This document shows positions 1-7,921 of a DNA stretch of 64,000 nt, piece by piece. Source of the stretch: Dechloromonas aromatica (nom. nud.) (GTDB lineage Bacteria > Pseudomonadota > Gammaproteobacteria > Burkholderiales > Rhodocyclaceae); NCBI GenBank assembly GCA_017848965.1, contig JAFIHA010000059.1:62001-126000 (forward strand). The letters are read 5' to 3'. Each line of letters opens with the position of its first letter. Positions within the stretch are counted from its first letter, which is position 1. Made by a program: the position numbers and the translations under genes. The notes beneath the pieces were generated by a model. It was given only the letters and a program-made list of their open reading frames with translations, ran no database searches and was not told where the DNA came from.

Positions 1-354
1 TCGGGCGCGTTCCGCCAGGGCCTTGATCGCCTCCACGCCGACGAGCGGGCCGAGCAATGCGGCGACGAGCAGGAAGGCGACGCTGTCGCGGGTCGCGGGC
101 GGCACGACGTCCGGTCGAAAGCGGCCGATCAGCGCCACGAGGATGAGCAGCACGAGCACACTGCGGCCGATGCGCGGCACCCACAGATTGGGCAAGGCAG
201 TCCAGAAATCGCCGCTGTTGTAGCGCCAGATGCCATCGCTCGCATAGAAGTGGCGGCTGACGGCGAGATCGATCTCGGGATGGGTGATGAACAGGATCGC
301 CAGCACAAGACCGACGCCGAGGATCAGGCGGTACTCAAGGCTTCTGGAAGTCAT
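1..354 (-). CDS. PAP2-family membrane phosphatase (partial, runs off the left edge)
   Basis: The reading frame starts at the ATG at 354 and continues past base 1, so only about 118 N-terminal residues are visible. They contain a first hydrophobic segment, a stretch reading HPEIDLAVSRHFY that is typical of the N-terminus of PAP2 lipid phosphatases, a second membrane segment, and finally K-x6-R at the very edge, which fits the start of the K-x6-RP signature motif of the family. Family members remove phosphate from undecaprenyl-PP, lipid A or phosphatidic acid; the substrate cannot be told here. The gene overlaps the end of the upstream glycosyltransferase by 20 bp, so it is the last visible gene of a minus-strand operon concerned with envelope glycans or lipids. 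Confidence 0.75.
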   Translation of the reverse strand, partial: MTSRSLEYRLILGVGLVLAILFITHPEIDLAVSRHFYASDGIWRYNSGDFWTALPNLWVPRIGRSVLVLLILVALIGRFRPDVVPPATRDSVAFLLVAALLGPLVGVEAIKALAERAR

Positions 355-1783
355 CGAGCAGGTATATCTCGAGCCGGCGCGTGGTCCCCGGTCCGCGCGA
401 ACCGGTCGCGAGACTGGCGAGGTGTTCGTGGCGGGCGAAGCGGCTGGCGATATCGGCAGGCAGGGCGGTGCTGGAGAGATAGAGCAGCGGTGCGCCGGGC
501 GGCAGCGTCAGCGACTGGGTCAGCTCGTAGTGGTCGCGCACGCTGCCATCGGGGTTCCAGCGGGCGACGGACAGTTGTCGATCGCGCAGTTCGTATTGCA
601 GGTGGGCGATCAGCGTGCGGTTGCCGGCGACCGGAATCGCTTGCGGGTAGGCGTCGAGCCAGGGTTCGAGTTGCTGCGCCAGGCGGTCCCAGCCGATGAC
701 CTGGGCGTAAGGGGTCGGCGGGTTGGCGCCGAAGGCGCGCAGTACCGCGCTGCCGTGATAGACGATGGCGCTGATCGCGATGTTGAGCACGATAGCGGCC
801 CATAGCCAGCGCTGACGGCCGCTGTCGCGCAACCAGAGGACGGCGAGGATGCTTGCCGGGACGAAGGCCGGTGCGGCCCAGTTGGCGTTGGCCTTGCCGG
901 CGTAGGCCTGGGCGCTGGCAAGCAACCACAAGGGGAGGGCGAAACAGAGCAGCAGCCGGGCGAAGTCGCCGGCCGGCGTGCGCTGGCGAGCCGACGGCAG
1001 GGCGGCGAAGAAGGCGGCGCCAAGCAGCGGGCCGAAGCAGCCCCATTGGCTGGCGACGAATTCGAGCAACGCGAGCGGGCCGCCGCCGTCGCGTTCGACG
1101 GTGATCTTTGCCGTGTGGCGCAGGGTCGGGAAATCGTGCTGGATGTTCCACCAGAGATTCGGCGCCAGGCACAGCAGCGCGAGACCGGCGGCCAGCCAGG
1201 GGCCGGGCCGGGCCAGTCGCTGGCGTTCGCAGAGCAGCAGATGGAGCAGTGCCGAGAGCAGGCCGGCCAGCATCGTGTACTTGCTCAGTAGGCCGGCGCC
1301 GCAGACCAGACCGAGCAGCAGCCAGCGCCAGAGCCGGTCGTCGCGCAGGGCATCGACGTAGAGGCGCAGCATCGCGCTCCAGGCCAGGACGAGCAGCGCG
1401 TCGGTGGTGACGGCGAGGCCCAGCCAGGCGAAGATCGGCAGGCTCAGGACGGCCAGCGCGCACCACCAGGCGGCGCGCGCGTCGCGGGCATCGCGGACCA
1501 ACCCGTAGGCGAGCAGCGCGCTCAAGGGGTAGCAGAGCATGGCAAGCGCCTTGCTGCCCAGTACGCCATCGCCGAACAGCGCGGTCGACGCGGCGATCAA
1601 GGCCGCAATGCCGGGCGGTTTGGAAAAGTAGCCCCAGCTCAGGTGCTGCGCCCAGCCCCAGTATTGAGCCTCGTCGACGTGCAGGGTGATGCCCGCCGTG
1701 CCTATCGTCAGCACCCGCCAGACCAGGAACAGCGCGGCGACGGCGAGCAGCGACGGCCAGCGGAAAAGGCGTTCAGAGGACAT
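335..1783 (-). CDS. GT39-family (ArnT/PMT-like) glycosyltransferase
   Basis: The protein is an integral membrane protein of 482 residues with many hydrophobic helices. Near the N-terminus is the motif HVDEAQYWGWAQHLSWGYFS, with the acidic residue and the downstream KPP characteristic of the PMT_2/ArnT superfamily. These enzymes move a sugar from a polyprenyl-phosphate carrier to lipid A, protein or another acceptor on the periplasmic side. The start lies 11 bp inside the end of the GT2 gene upstream, suggesting translational coupling; the GT2 product could supply the polyprenyl-phosphate sugar. The acceptor is unknown: nothing else from an aminoarabinose pathway (arnA, arnB, arnD) is present, so arnT is not assigned. 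Confidence 0.85.
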   Translation of the reverse strand: MSSERLFRWPSLLAVAALFLVWRVLTIGTAGITLHVDEAQYWGWAQHLSWGYFSKPPGIAALIAASTALFGDGVLGSKALAMLCYPLSALLAYGLVRDARDARAAWWCALAVLSLPIFAWLGLAVTTDALLVLAWSAMLRLYVDALRDDRLWRWLLLGLVCGAGLLSKYTMLAGLLSALLHLLLCERQRLARPGPWLAAGLALLCLAPNLWWNIQHDFPTLRHTAKITVERDGGGPLALLEFVASQWGCFGPLLGAAFFAALPSARQRTPAGDFARLLLCFALPLWLLASAQAYAGKANANWAAPAFVPASILAVLWLRDSGRQRWLWAAIVLNIAISAIVYHGSAVLRAFGANPPTPYAQVIGWDRLAQQLEPWLDAYPQAIPVAGNRTLIAHLQYELRDRQLSVARWNPDGSVRDHYELTQSLTLPPGAPLLYLSSTALPADIASRFARHEHLASLATGSRGPGTTRRLEIYLLDDFQKP

Positions 1784-2825
1784 CGCTGGTCTCGCGGTGG
1801 CTTGCCACCCGCTGCGGGGCGGCAGGCTGGTGCCAGCGGAGGTCGGCGCCAGTGTCCGGGGCGTCGCGCAGGACGTAGGCGCGTCCCGCGTCGGCGCCGA
1901 AATAGATGCGCGACAGGGTTTCCGCGAGGACGCCGGTGAGCACGCACTGGATGCCGATCAGCAGGGCGAAGAAGCCGGTCATCAGCAGCGGTCGGGTGCC
2001 GATGCTCTCGCCGAGCAGCTTGAGCACCGCCATGTAAAGCAGGACCAGCGAACCCAGACCGGAAAGCGCCAGCCCGATGTTGCCGAAGAAGTGGCCGGGG
2101 CGGTCGCGGAAGCGCATGAAGAAATACACCGCCAGCAGATCGAGGATGACGCGGAAGGTGCGCGAAATGCCGTACTTGGATTCGCCCAGCCGTCGCGGGT
2201 GATGTTCGACCGCCATCTCGGCGATCCGTCGCGGCGTGGTCACGGTACTCAGCCAGGCCGGGATGAAGCGGTGCATCTCGCCGTACAGGCGGATGCGGCG
2301 CAGCACGCTGGCGCGGAAGGCTTTCAGGCTGCAGCCGTAGTCGTGCAGGCGGACGCCGGTGACGCGGCCGATCAGGCGGTTGGCGATGCGTGACGGAATC
2401 TTGCGCAGCCACAGCCCGTCCTGTCGGTTGCGCCGCCAGCCGGCGACCAGGTCGAGGTCTTCGCGGAGCAGCTTGGCGACGAGCGCGGGGATGTCGACCG
2501 GATCGTTCTGCAGATCGCCGTCCAGGGTGACGATGACATCGCCCGCCGCCTGGTCGATGCCGGCCTGCATGGCGGCCGTCTGGCGGAAGTTGCGCGCCAG
2601 TTCGACGCAGCGCACGTGCTCGCCCCAGCGCTGCCGGGCCTTGCCGATCTCGGCTACGGTGTCGTCGCTGCTGCCGTCGTCGACCAGCAGCACTTCCCAG
2701 CGCCACGGGTAATCGCCGAGGCAGGCATGGATGCGGTCGACCAGCGGGGCGACGCATTTTTCCTCGTTGTAGAGCGGAACCACCAGCGACAGGCTGTGGG
2801 CGGGGACGGAGCGGGGCGGAATCAC
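1773..2825 (-). CDS. GT2-family polyprenyl-phosphate glycosyltransferase (ArnC/DPM1-like)
   Basis: This is a 350-residue protein with an N-terminal GT-A domain: LSLVVPLYNEE at the start of the fold, VDDGSSDDT for nucleotide binding and LDGDLQNDP carrying the metal-binding acidic cluster. Two hydrophobic segments follow in the C-terminal third, the layout of ArnC/GtrB/DPM1 enzymes that load a sugar onto undecaprenyl phosphate at the cytoplasmic face. The start is GTG at 2825, overlapping the stop of the YbhN-like gene (GTGA), and its own end overlaps the GT39 gene. The three genes therefore read as one coupled unit. Which sugar is transferred is not visible. Confidence 0.85.
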   Translation of the reverse strand: MIPPRSVPAHSLSLVVPLYNEEKCVAPLVDRIHACLGDYPWRWEVLLVDDGSSDDTVAEIGKARQRWGEHVRCVELARNFRQTAAMQAGIDQAAGDVIVTLDGDLQNDPVDIPALVAKLLREDLDLVAGWRRNRQDGLWLRKIPSRIANRLIGRVTGVRLHDYGCSLKAFRASVLRRIRLYGEMHRFIPAWLSTVTTPRRIAEMAVEHHPRRLGESKYGISRTFRVILDLLAVYFFMRFRDRPGHFFGNIGLALSGLGSLVLLYMAVLKLLGESIGTRPLLMTGFFALLIGIQCVLTGVLAETLSRIYFGADAGRAYVLRDAPDTGADLRWHQPAAPQRVASHRETSDVL

Positions 2826-3841
2826 ACGCGGGCGGGGGGGGGGAGTTCACTGGCGGGACGGGCGACCCAGGCCAGGGCGCCGGCGACGAGGGCGATCGCG
2901 ATGGTGATCAGGTGCAAGGACAGCGCGGCAGCGAGCAGCGGCTGCCAGGGCAGGCCGAAACCGGCCAGCGGCAATGCGACGCCGGCTTCGTAGGTGCCGA
3001 AGCCGGCGATCCCCTGCACCGGCAGGATCGCCGACAGTTCGCCGCCAAGGACGCCGGGCACGGCGGTGGCGACGGGCAGGCCGGCGAGCGCGGCGAGCGC
3101 AAGGCTGAGGCCGCTCAGTTTGCTCAGCCAGTTGGCGACGGTCCACAGCCAACTGGCGCGCGAACCGTCGAACATCGGCCGCAGGCGCTGCAGGTGGCGG
3201 AACGGGAAGCCGCTGCACTGGTTGGCCTCGGCCGTCCGCGCCAGATGGCGGGTCAGCGGCCAGGCGGCGGCGAGCCCGAGCAGCGCGGCGCCGCGCAGCG
3301 CGAGCGGCAATCCAGGCCACAGTACGACGCCCAGTCCGGCGAGCACGACGACATCCTGGACGCGCAACCAGAGCAGGGTGGCCAGTGCCTCGGAGAGTTG
3401 CAGGCCGGCACGGTGCAGCATCGCCGGCAGCAGCAGTTCGCCGGCCCGGAACGGAATGACGTTGATGCCGAGGTTGTGCAGCAGCGTCATGCGCAGCGTG
3501 CTGCGCCAACCCAGCGCGAGGCGCGTCGCGAACTGCGTCGACAGGCGCGCCGCCCGACAGCCATAGGACAGGCATTGCAGCAGCACGAGCAGGCCGAGAA
3601 CGCCCGGCGCCAGCAGGCGGACGGCATCCCAGGCCGCCGCTGCCTGGCGGCTGCCGAGCAGCCAGAACAGCAAGGCGGCGCTGATCAGGAGGGAGACGGA
3701 CAGCCGGAGGATCAACGGATTGCCGTCCGCAGGCCCCGGGGGGCGTTGCCGCGAGCCGGCAGCGTCGGCGGCGAGCGGCGCATCGTCCTCCGGGCGGGCC
3801 ACCCGATCGCGGCGAGGCCGGACCGGAAAGGCCGCGGGCAT
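2822..3841 (-). CDS. YbhN/LPG-synthase transmembrane-domain protein (UPF0104)
   Basis: The product has 339 residues. A hydrophilic, Arg/Pro-rich N-terminus of about 45 residues precedes multiple membrane helices. The stretch around RMTLLHNLGINVIPFRAGELLLPAML matches the conserved core of the lysylphosphatidylglycerol synthase transmembrane family, and IAGFGTYEAGVALPL near the C-terminus matches its second conserved block. No aminoacyl-transferase domain is attached, so it is the membrane-only type often found next to glycosyltransferases, with a suspected role in lipid-linked substrate transport. The long charged N-terminus may mean that the true start lies downstream, near the first membrane helix. 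Confidence 0.75.
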   Translation of the reverse strand: MPAAFPVRPRRDRVARPEDDAPLAADAAGSRQRPPGPADGNPLILRLSVSLLISAALLFWLLGSRQAAAAWDAVRLLAPGVLGLLVLLQCLSYGCRAARLSTQFATRLALGWRSTLRMTLLHNLGINVIPFRAGELLLPAMLHRAGLQLSEALATLLWLRVQDVVVLAGLGVVLWPGLPLALRGAALLGLAAAWPLTRHLARTAEANQCSGFPFRHLQRLRPMFDGSRASWLWTVANWLSKLSGLSLALAALAGLPVATAVPGVLGGELSAILPVQGIAGFGTYEAGVALPLAGFGLPWQPLLAAALSLHLITIAIALVAGALAWVARPASELPPPARV

Positions 3842-4092
3842 TGCCCATCGGCGACGTGCCGGGGAATTGAGGCGGGCAGCAAGGTGGCGGACGCCAAGGC
3901 CGTGACGATTGGCTGGGCGGACAAGGAATGCTCCGGTGGATCGAGTCGCAGCAGACTAAGGCAAGGCCGTTAAGGCTTTGTGACGCCGCCGGGCGACGCT
4001 CATCAAACTGAAAAATAGCGCGCCTATCGTGCACCCGGCCGCGTCCTGGCGCGGCGGACAGGTTTTTCCGTGACTCGTTTGGGAGCGATCAA
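3842..4092. promoter_or_regulatory. Divergent intergenic region, YbhN-like gene / epimerase
   Basis: This gap of about 250 bp separates two divergent genes and must hold both promoters. No clear sigma-70 boxes, operator or small gene could be picked out. The last bases before the epimerase carry GGGAG six bases upstream of its TTG start. Confidence 0.4.
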
Positions 4093-5103
4093 TTGACAGT
4101 ACTCGTCACCGGCGCCGCCGGTTTCATTGGTTCGGCCGTCTCGCTGCGCCTGCTGGCGCGTGGTGACACCGTCATCGGGATCGACAATCACAACGACTAC
4201 TACGATCCGGCGCTGAAGGAAGCGCGTCTGGCCCGTCAGCTCGGGCATCCCAACTACACCCACCTGCGCATCGACCTGGCCGACCGTTCCGGCATGGCGG
4301 AACTGTTCAGGACCCACCAGCCCCGGCGCGTGGTCAACCTGGCCGCGCAGGCCGGGGTGCGCTACGCGATGGAGAACCCGCTGGCCTACATCGACAGCAA
4401 CCTCGTCGGTTTTGCCCATATCCTCGAAGGCTGCCGCCACAACGGCGTCGAACACCTGGTCTATGCCAGCAGTTCCAGCGTGTACGGGGCAAATACCGCG
4501 CTGCCGTTTTCGGTGCACGACAACGTCGACCATCCGCTCAGCCTGTACGCCGCGACCAAGAAGGCCAACGAGTTGATGGCCCATTCCTATAGCCACCTCT
4601 ACGGGCTGCCGACGACCGGGCTGCGCTTTTTCACCGTCTATGGTCCGTGGGATCGGCCGGACATGGCCTTGCAGAAGTTTGCCCGGGCCATCGTCAAGGG
4701 CGAGGCCGTCAATTTATTCAATCACGGCAGGCACCGCCGGGATTTCACCTACATCGACGACATCGTCGAAGGCGTGATCCGCGTCCTCGATCGCCCCGCG
4801 CCGCCCAACCCGGACTGGTCGGGCGAGCAGCCCGATCCGGGGACGAGTCGGGCGCCGTGGCGGGTCTACAACATCGGCAACAATCGCCCGGTCGACCTGA
4901 TGGCCTATGTCGGCGCGCTGGAAAATGCGCTGGGCCGGACCGCGGAAAAAGCCTTCCTGCCGCTTCAGCCGGGCGATGTGCCGGACACCTGGGCGAACGT
5001 GGACGATCTGGTCGAGCAGTTCGACTACCGGCCCGCAACGCCGGTCGACCAGGGCGTTGCCAACTTCGCGCGCTGGTTCAGCGATTTCTATCGGCTGGCT
5101 TGA
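4093..5103 (+). CDS. NAD-dependent epimerase, UDP-glucuronate 4-epimerase-like
   Basis: This 336-residue short-chain dehydrogenase/reductase has an N-terminal Rossmann motif, TGAAGFIG, at residues 6-13, the NHNDYYDPALKEARLA stretch typical of UDP-glucuronate 4-epimerases (CapI/LspL type), and the catalytic Y-x3-K in SLYAATKK. Ser residues in YASSSSVYG complete the triad. It should convert UDP-glucuronate to UDP-galacturonate for surface polysaccharide. The start is TTG at 4093, chosen because it directly precedes the Rossmann strand and has GGGAG upstream. It diverges from the glycosyltransferase block, so a shared role in envelope sugars is plausible but inferred. Confidence 0.85.
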   Translation: MTVLVTGAAGFIGSAVSLRLLARGDTVIGIDNHNDYYDPALKEARLARQLGHPNYTHLRIDLADRSGMAELFRTHQPRRVVNLAAQAGVRYAMENPLAYIDSNLVGFAHILEGCRHNGVEHLVYASSSSVYGANTALPFSVHDNVDHPLSLYAATKKANELMAHSYSHLYGLPTTGLRFFTVYGPWDRPDMALQKFARAIVKGEAVNLFNHGRHRRDFTYIDDIVEGVIRVLDRPAPPNPDWSGEQPDPGTSRAPWRVYNIGNNRPVDLMAYVGALENALGRTAEKAFLPLQPGDVPDTWANVDDLVEQFDYRPATPVDQGVANFARWFSDFYRLA

Positions 5104-5127
5104 CCGCCGGATCGGTGCATCCGGCGG
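5104..5127. terminator. Hairpin between convergent epimerase and pepN
   Basis: A perfect 9-bp inverted repeat, CCGCCGGAT at 5104-5112 and ATCCGGCGG at 5119-5127 with a 6-nt loop, begins at the first base after the epimerase stop and lies just downstream of the convergent pepN stop. There is no T-run, so termination is inferred from position and stem strength; it could serve both directions. Confidence 0.5.
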
Positions 5128-5137
5128 CAGCCAGCAG

Positions 5138-7738
5138 TCAGCCCAGCGCCCTTTCGACGACTTCCAGCACGTCGCGGACCAGACCGGGGTGGGCGCGGAT
5201 CTTTTCCAGCGCGGCACGGGCATGTGCCTGGCGGCCGGCGTCGAATTTCTTCCAGCGGTCGAAGCTGCGCGCCAGCCGCGAGGCAACCTGCGGATTCTTG
5301 TCGTGCAGCAGCAGGATGCGTTCGGCCATGAAGGCATAGCCGCTGCCGTCGGCGGCATGGAAGCGGACCAGGTTGGCACCGAAGGCGCGGATCAGCGCGT
5401 AGATCTTGTTCGGGTTGCCGGCGTCGAAGGCCGGGTGCTGCGTCAGTGCTTTCACCGTCGCCAGCGTTTCCGGACGGCGGCTTGTCGATTGCGCCTGCAG
5501 CCACTTGTCGACGACCAGCGCTTCGTCCTTCCAGCGCGCGTAGAACTCGGCCAGCGCCTGCTCGCGTTGCGGGCAGACGGCGGCGTTGACGTTGGCCAGC
5601 GCGGCGAGCGCGGCGAACTGGTCGGTCATGTTGTCGGCGTCGCGGAACTGCGCGTAGGCCAGCTGGCGGACGGCGTCGCTGTCGAGTTCGAGGAGGTAGG
5701 ACAGGCACAAGTTGCGCAGGGCGCGGCGGCCAGCCTGGTCGCTGTTCGGGGCGTAGGCTTCCTTGACGGTCAACGCCGCGTATAGGCCGGCAAACTCGCC
5801 TTCGAGCTGTTCGGCGAGGTAGCGGCGCAGGCCGTTGCGGGCGGCGTGCAGGGCGTCCGGATCGACGATCTCCAACTGTTCGGCGAGCGTCGTTTCGCCA
5901 GGCAGGGTGAGCGCTTCGGCGACGAAGGCGGCGCCGCGCTCACCCTGCGTCTGCAGCAGGCGGCGGCAGGCAGCGGTGAAGCTGTCCGGCCACTGCGGGG
6001 TGCGGCCGGCGGCGATTTCGGCGGCGGCGCCGAGGATCAGCGTCGATGCCAGGCGCTGGCCGGCTTCCCAGGCGTTGAACGGGTCGGTCTCGAAGGCCAG
6101 CAGCAGGGTCAGCTGTTCCGGCGTGTAGTCGAACTCGAGATTGACCGGCGCCGAGAAGTCGCGCAGCAGCGAGGGCACCGGCTCGTCGCCGATGTCGTTG
6201 AAGACGAAGGACTGGCTGTTGGCGGTCAGTTGCAGGGTGCGTTCGCTGCCGGCGATCAGTTCGCCGGCTTCGGTGAACAGCGCGACGCGGATCGGGATCA
6301 GCGCCGGCGCATCGTCGCTGGCGCGCGGGTTGCTCTGCGTGCAGGTCAGCGTGTAGCTGCGTTCAAGCGGATCGTAATGGCCGTCGACAACGACCTTCGG
6401 CGTGCCCGGCTGGTTGTACCAGCGCATGAACTGGGTGAAGTCGAAACCACTGGCGGCGGCCATCGCGGCGACGAAATCCTCGCAGGTCACCGCCTGCCCG
6501 TCGTGGCGGCGGAAGTACTCGTCCATGCCGGCGCGGAAGGCGTCGCGGCCGATCAGCGTCTGGATCATGCGGATGACTTCGGCGCCCTTTTCATAGACGG
6601 TGGCGGTGTAGAAGTTGTTGATCTCGACGAAGCTGGCCGGGCGGATCGGGTGCGCCATCGGCCCGGCGTCTTCCGGGAACTGCGCGGCGCGCAGGCCACG
6701 CACCTCGCGGATGCGGGCGGTCTGCCGGTTGTGCAGGTCGGCGCCGAATTCCTGGTCGCGGAACACGGTCAGGCCTTCCTTCAAGGAGAGCTGGAACCAG
6801 TCGCGGCAGGTGACGCGGTTGCCGGTCCAGTTGTGGAAGTATTCGTGCGCGACGACCCGGTCGATGTTCTCGAAATCCACGTCGGTCGCGACGTCCGGGC
6901 GAGCGAGCACATACTTCGTGTTGAAGATGTTGAGCCCCTTGTTCTCCATCGCGCCCATGTTGAAGTCGCCGACGGCGACGATCATGTAGTGGTCGAGGTC
7001 GCATTCGAGGCCGAAGCGTTCCTCGTCCCAACGCATCGATTTCTGCAGCGCCGCCATCGCGTGCGGGCACTGGTCGAGCTTGCCCGGTTCGACGTAGATG
7101 GCCAGTTGCACCTCGCGCCCGGAGGCGGTGCGGAAGCTGTCGCGCAGTACGTCGAGCTTGCCGGCAACGACGGCGAACAGGTAGGCCGGTTTCTTGAACG
7201 GATCGGCCCATTTCGCCCAGTGGCGGTCGTCGGCCTCGTCGCCGGCGGCGACCGGGTTGCCGTTGGCGAGCAGGACCGGGAAAGCCGCCTTGTCGGCGTG
7301 CAGGGTCACGGTATAGACCGACATCACGTCCGGCCGGTCGAGGAACCAGGTGATGCGCCGGAAACCCTGCGCCTCGCACTGCGTGAAGTAGCCGTCCTTG
7401 GAGCGGTAGAGGCCGGAGAGGCGGGTGTTCTTGTCGGGATCGATGCGCACGACGGTGGTCAGCGTGCAGGCGTCGGGCAGATCGTTCAGCGTCAGGCTGT
7501 TCGCCGTCGCGGTGTAGGACGCGGCGTTTCCATCCACGCTGACGCCGAGCGTTTCCAGTTCCTCGCCGTCGAGCACCAGCGGCTGCGCGGCGACGGCTGG
7601 GTTGCGGCGCAGCGCGAGGCGGGCGGTAACCGTGGTGGCGCCGGTTTCGATGACGAAATCGAGGTCGACGGTGTCGATCCACCAGGCCGGCGGGGTGTAG
7701 TCCTTGAGGAAAATGGTTTGGGGCGTTTCGCTATTCAT
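5138..7738 (-). CDS. pepN: Aminopeptidase N (M1 zinc metallopeptidase)
   Basis: The 866-residue length matches the usual E. coli-type PepN. The substrate-recognition motif GAMENKGLN and the zinc site HEYFHNWTGNRVT (HExxH followed by E further on) are both present, with the Ig-like DUF3458 and ARM-like C-terminal regions following. It removes N-terminal residues from peptides in the cytoplasm. The start is the ATG at 7738, giving MNSETPQTIFLKDYTPPAWW, the usual N-terminus of this family. The frame stays open upstream for another 640 codons through the antisense of the TonB receptor gene; that extension is not coding. Confidence 0.97.
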   Translation of the reverse strand: MNSETPQTIFLKDYTPPAWWIDTVDLDFVIETGATTVTARLALRRNPAVAAQPLVLDGEELETLGVSVDGNAASYTATANSLTLNDLPDACTLTTVVRIDPDKNTRLSGLYRSKDGYFTQCEAQGFRRITWFLDRPDVMSVYTVTLHADKAAFPVLLANGNPVAAGDEADDRHWAKWADPFKKPAYLFAVVAGKLDVLRDSFRTASGREVQLAIYVEPGKLDQCPHAMAALQKSMRWDEERFGLECDLDHYMIVAVGDFNMGAMENKGLNIFNTKYVLARPDVATDVDFENIDRVVAHEYFHNWTGNRVTCRDWFQLSLKEGLTVFRDQEFGADLHNRQTARIREVRGLRAAQFPEDAGPMAHPIRPASFVEINNFYTATVYEKGAEVIRMIQTLIGRDAFRAGMDEYFRRHDGQAVTCEDFVAAMAAASGFDFTQFMRWYNQPGTPKVVVDGHYDPLERSYTLTCTQSNPRASDDAPALIPIRVALFTEAGELIAGSERTLQLTANSQSFVFNDIGDEPVPSLLRDFSAPVNLEFDYTPEQLTLLLAFETDPFNAWEAGQRLASTLILGAAAEIAAGRTPQWPDSFTAACRRLLQTQGERGAAFVAEALTLPGETTLAEQLEIVDPDALHAARNGLRRYLAEQLEGEFAGLYAALTVKEAYAPNSDQAGRRALRNLCLSYLLELDSDAVRQLAYAQFRDADNMTDQFAALAALANVNAAVCPQREQALAEFYARWKDEALVVDKWLQAQSTSRRPETLATVKALTQHPAFDAGNPNKIYALIRAFGANLVRFHAADGSGYAFMAERILLLHDKNPQVASRLARSFDRWKKFDAGRQAHARAALEKIRAHPGLVRDVLEVVERALG

Positions 7739-7921
7739 CGTGTGCAGGTTCCGGAGAGAAGCCGGAAATGATACGTGAAGTGGATGCCCCACTGTCGCCG
7801 GCTTGCCCGGCGGGATGCGGCAATTTGCCACATTCCGGGGCGCCGGGGCGCTCCGTATAGTCCGCCCCTGCACGGCGGACGGCAGGGGAGCCGGCCGCTG
7901 AAGAATCTCAGGGGGAAAACC
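7739..7921. promoter_or_regulatory. Divergent region between pepN and TonB receptor
   Basis: The 183-bp spacer between divergent genes contains a stem CCCCTG...CAGGGG (about 7864-7888) in the leader of the receptor gene, followed closely by GGGGGAAAAC before the ATG. No Fur box or cobalamin-riboswitch core could be recognised with confidence. Confidence 0.35.

Noticed and set aside
335-1783. Assignment as ArnT (polymyxin resistance)
   Set aside because: No other arn genes nearby; GT39 enzymes have many acceptors, so only the family is given.
7850-7921. Cobalamin or other riboswitch before the TonB receptor
   Set aside because: A small stem is present but no B12-box or other conserved riboswitch core could be recognised.
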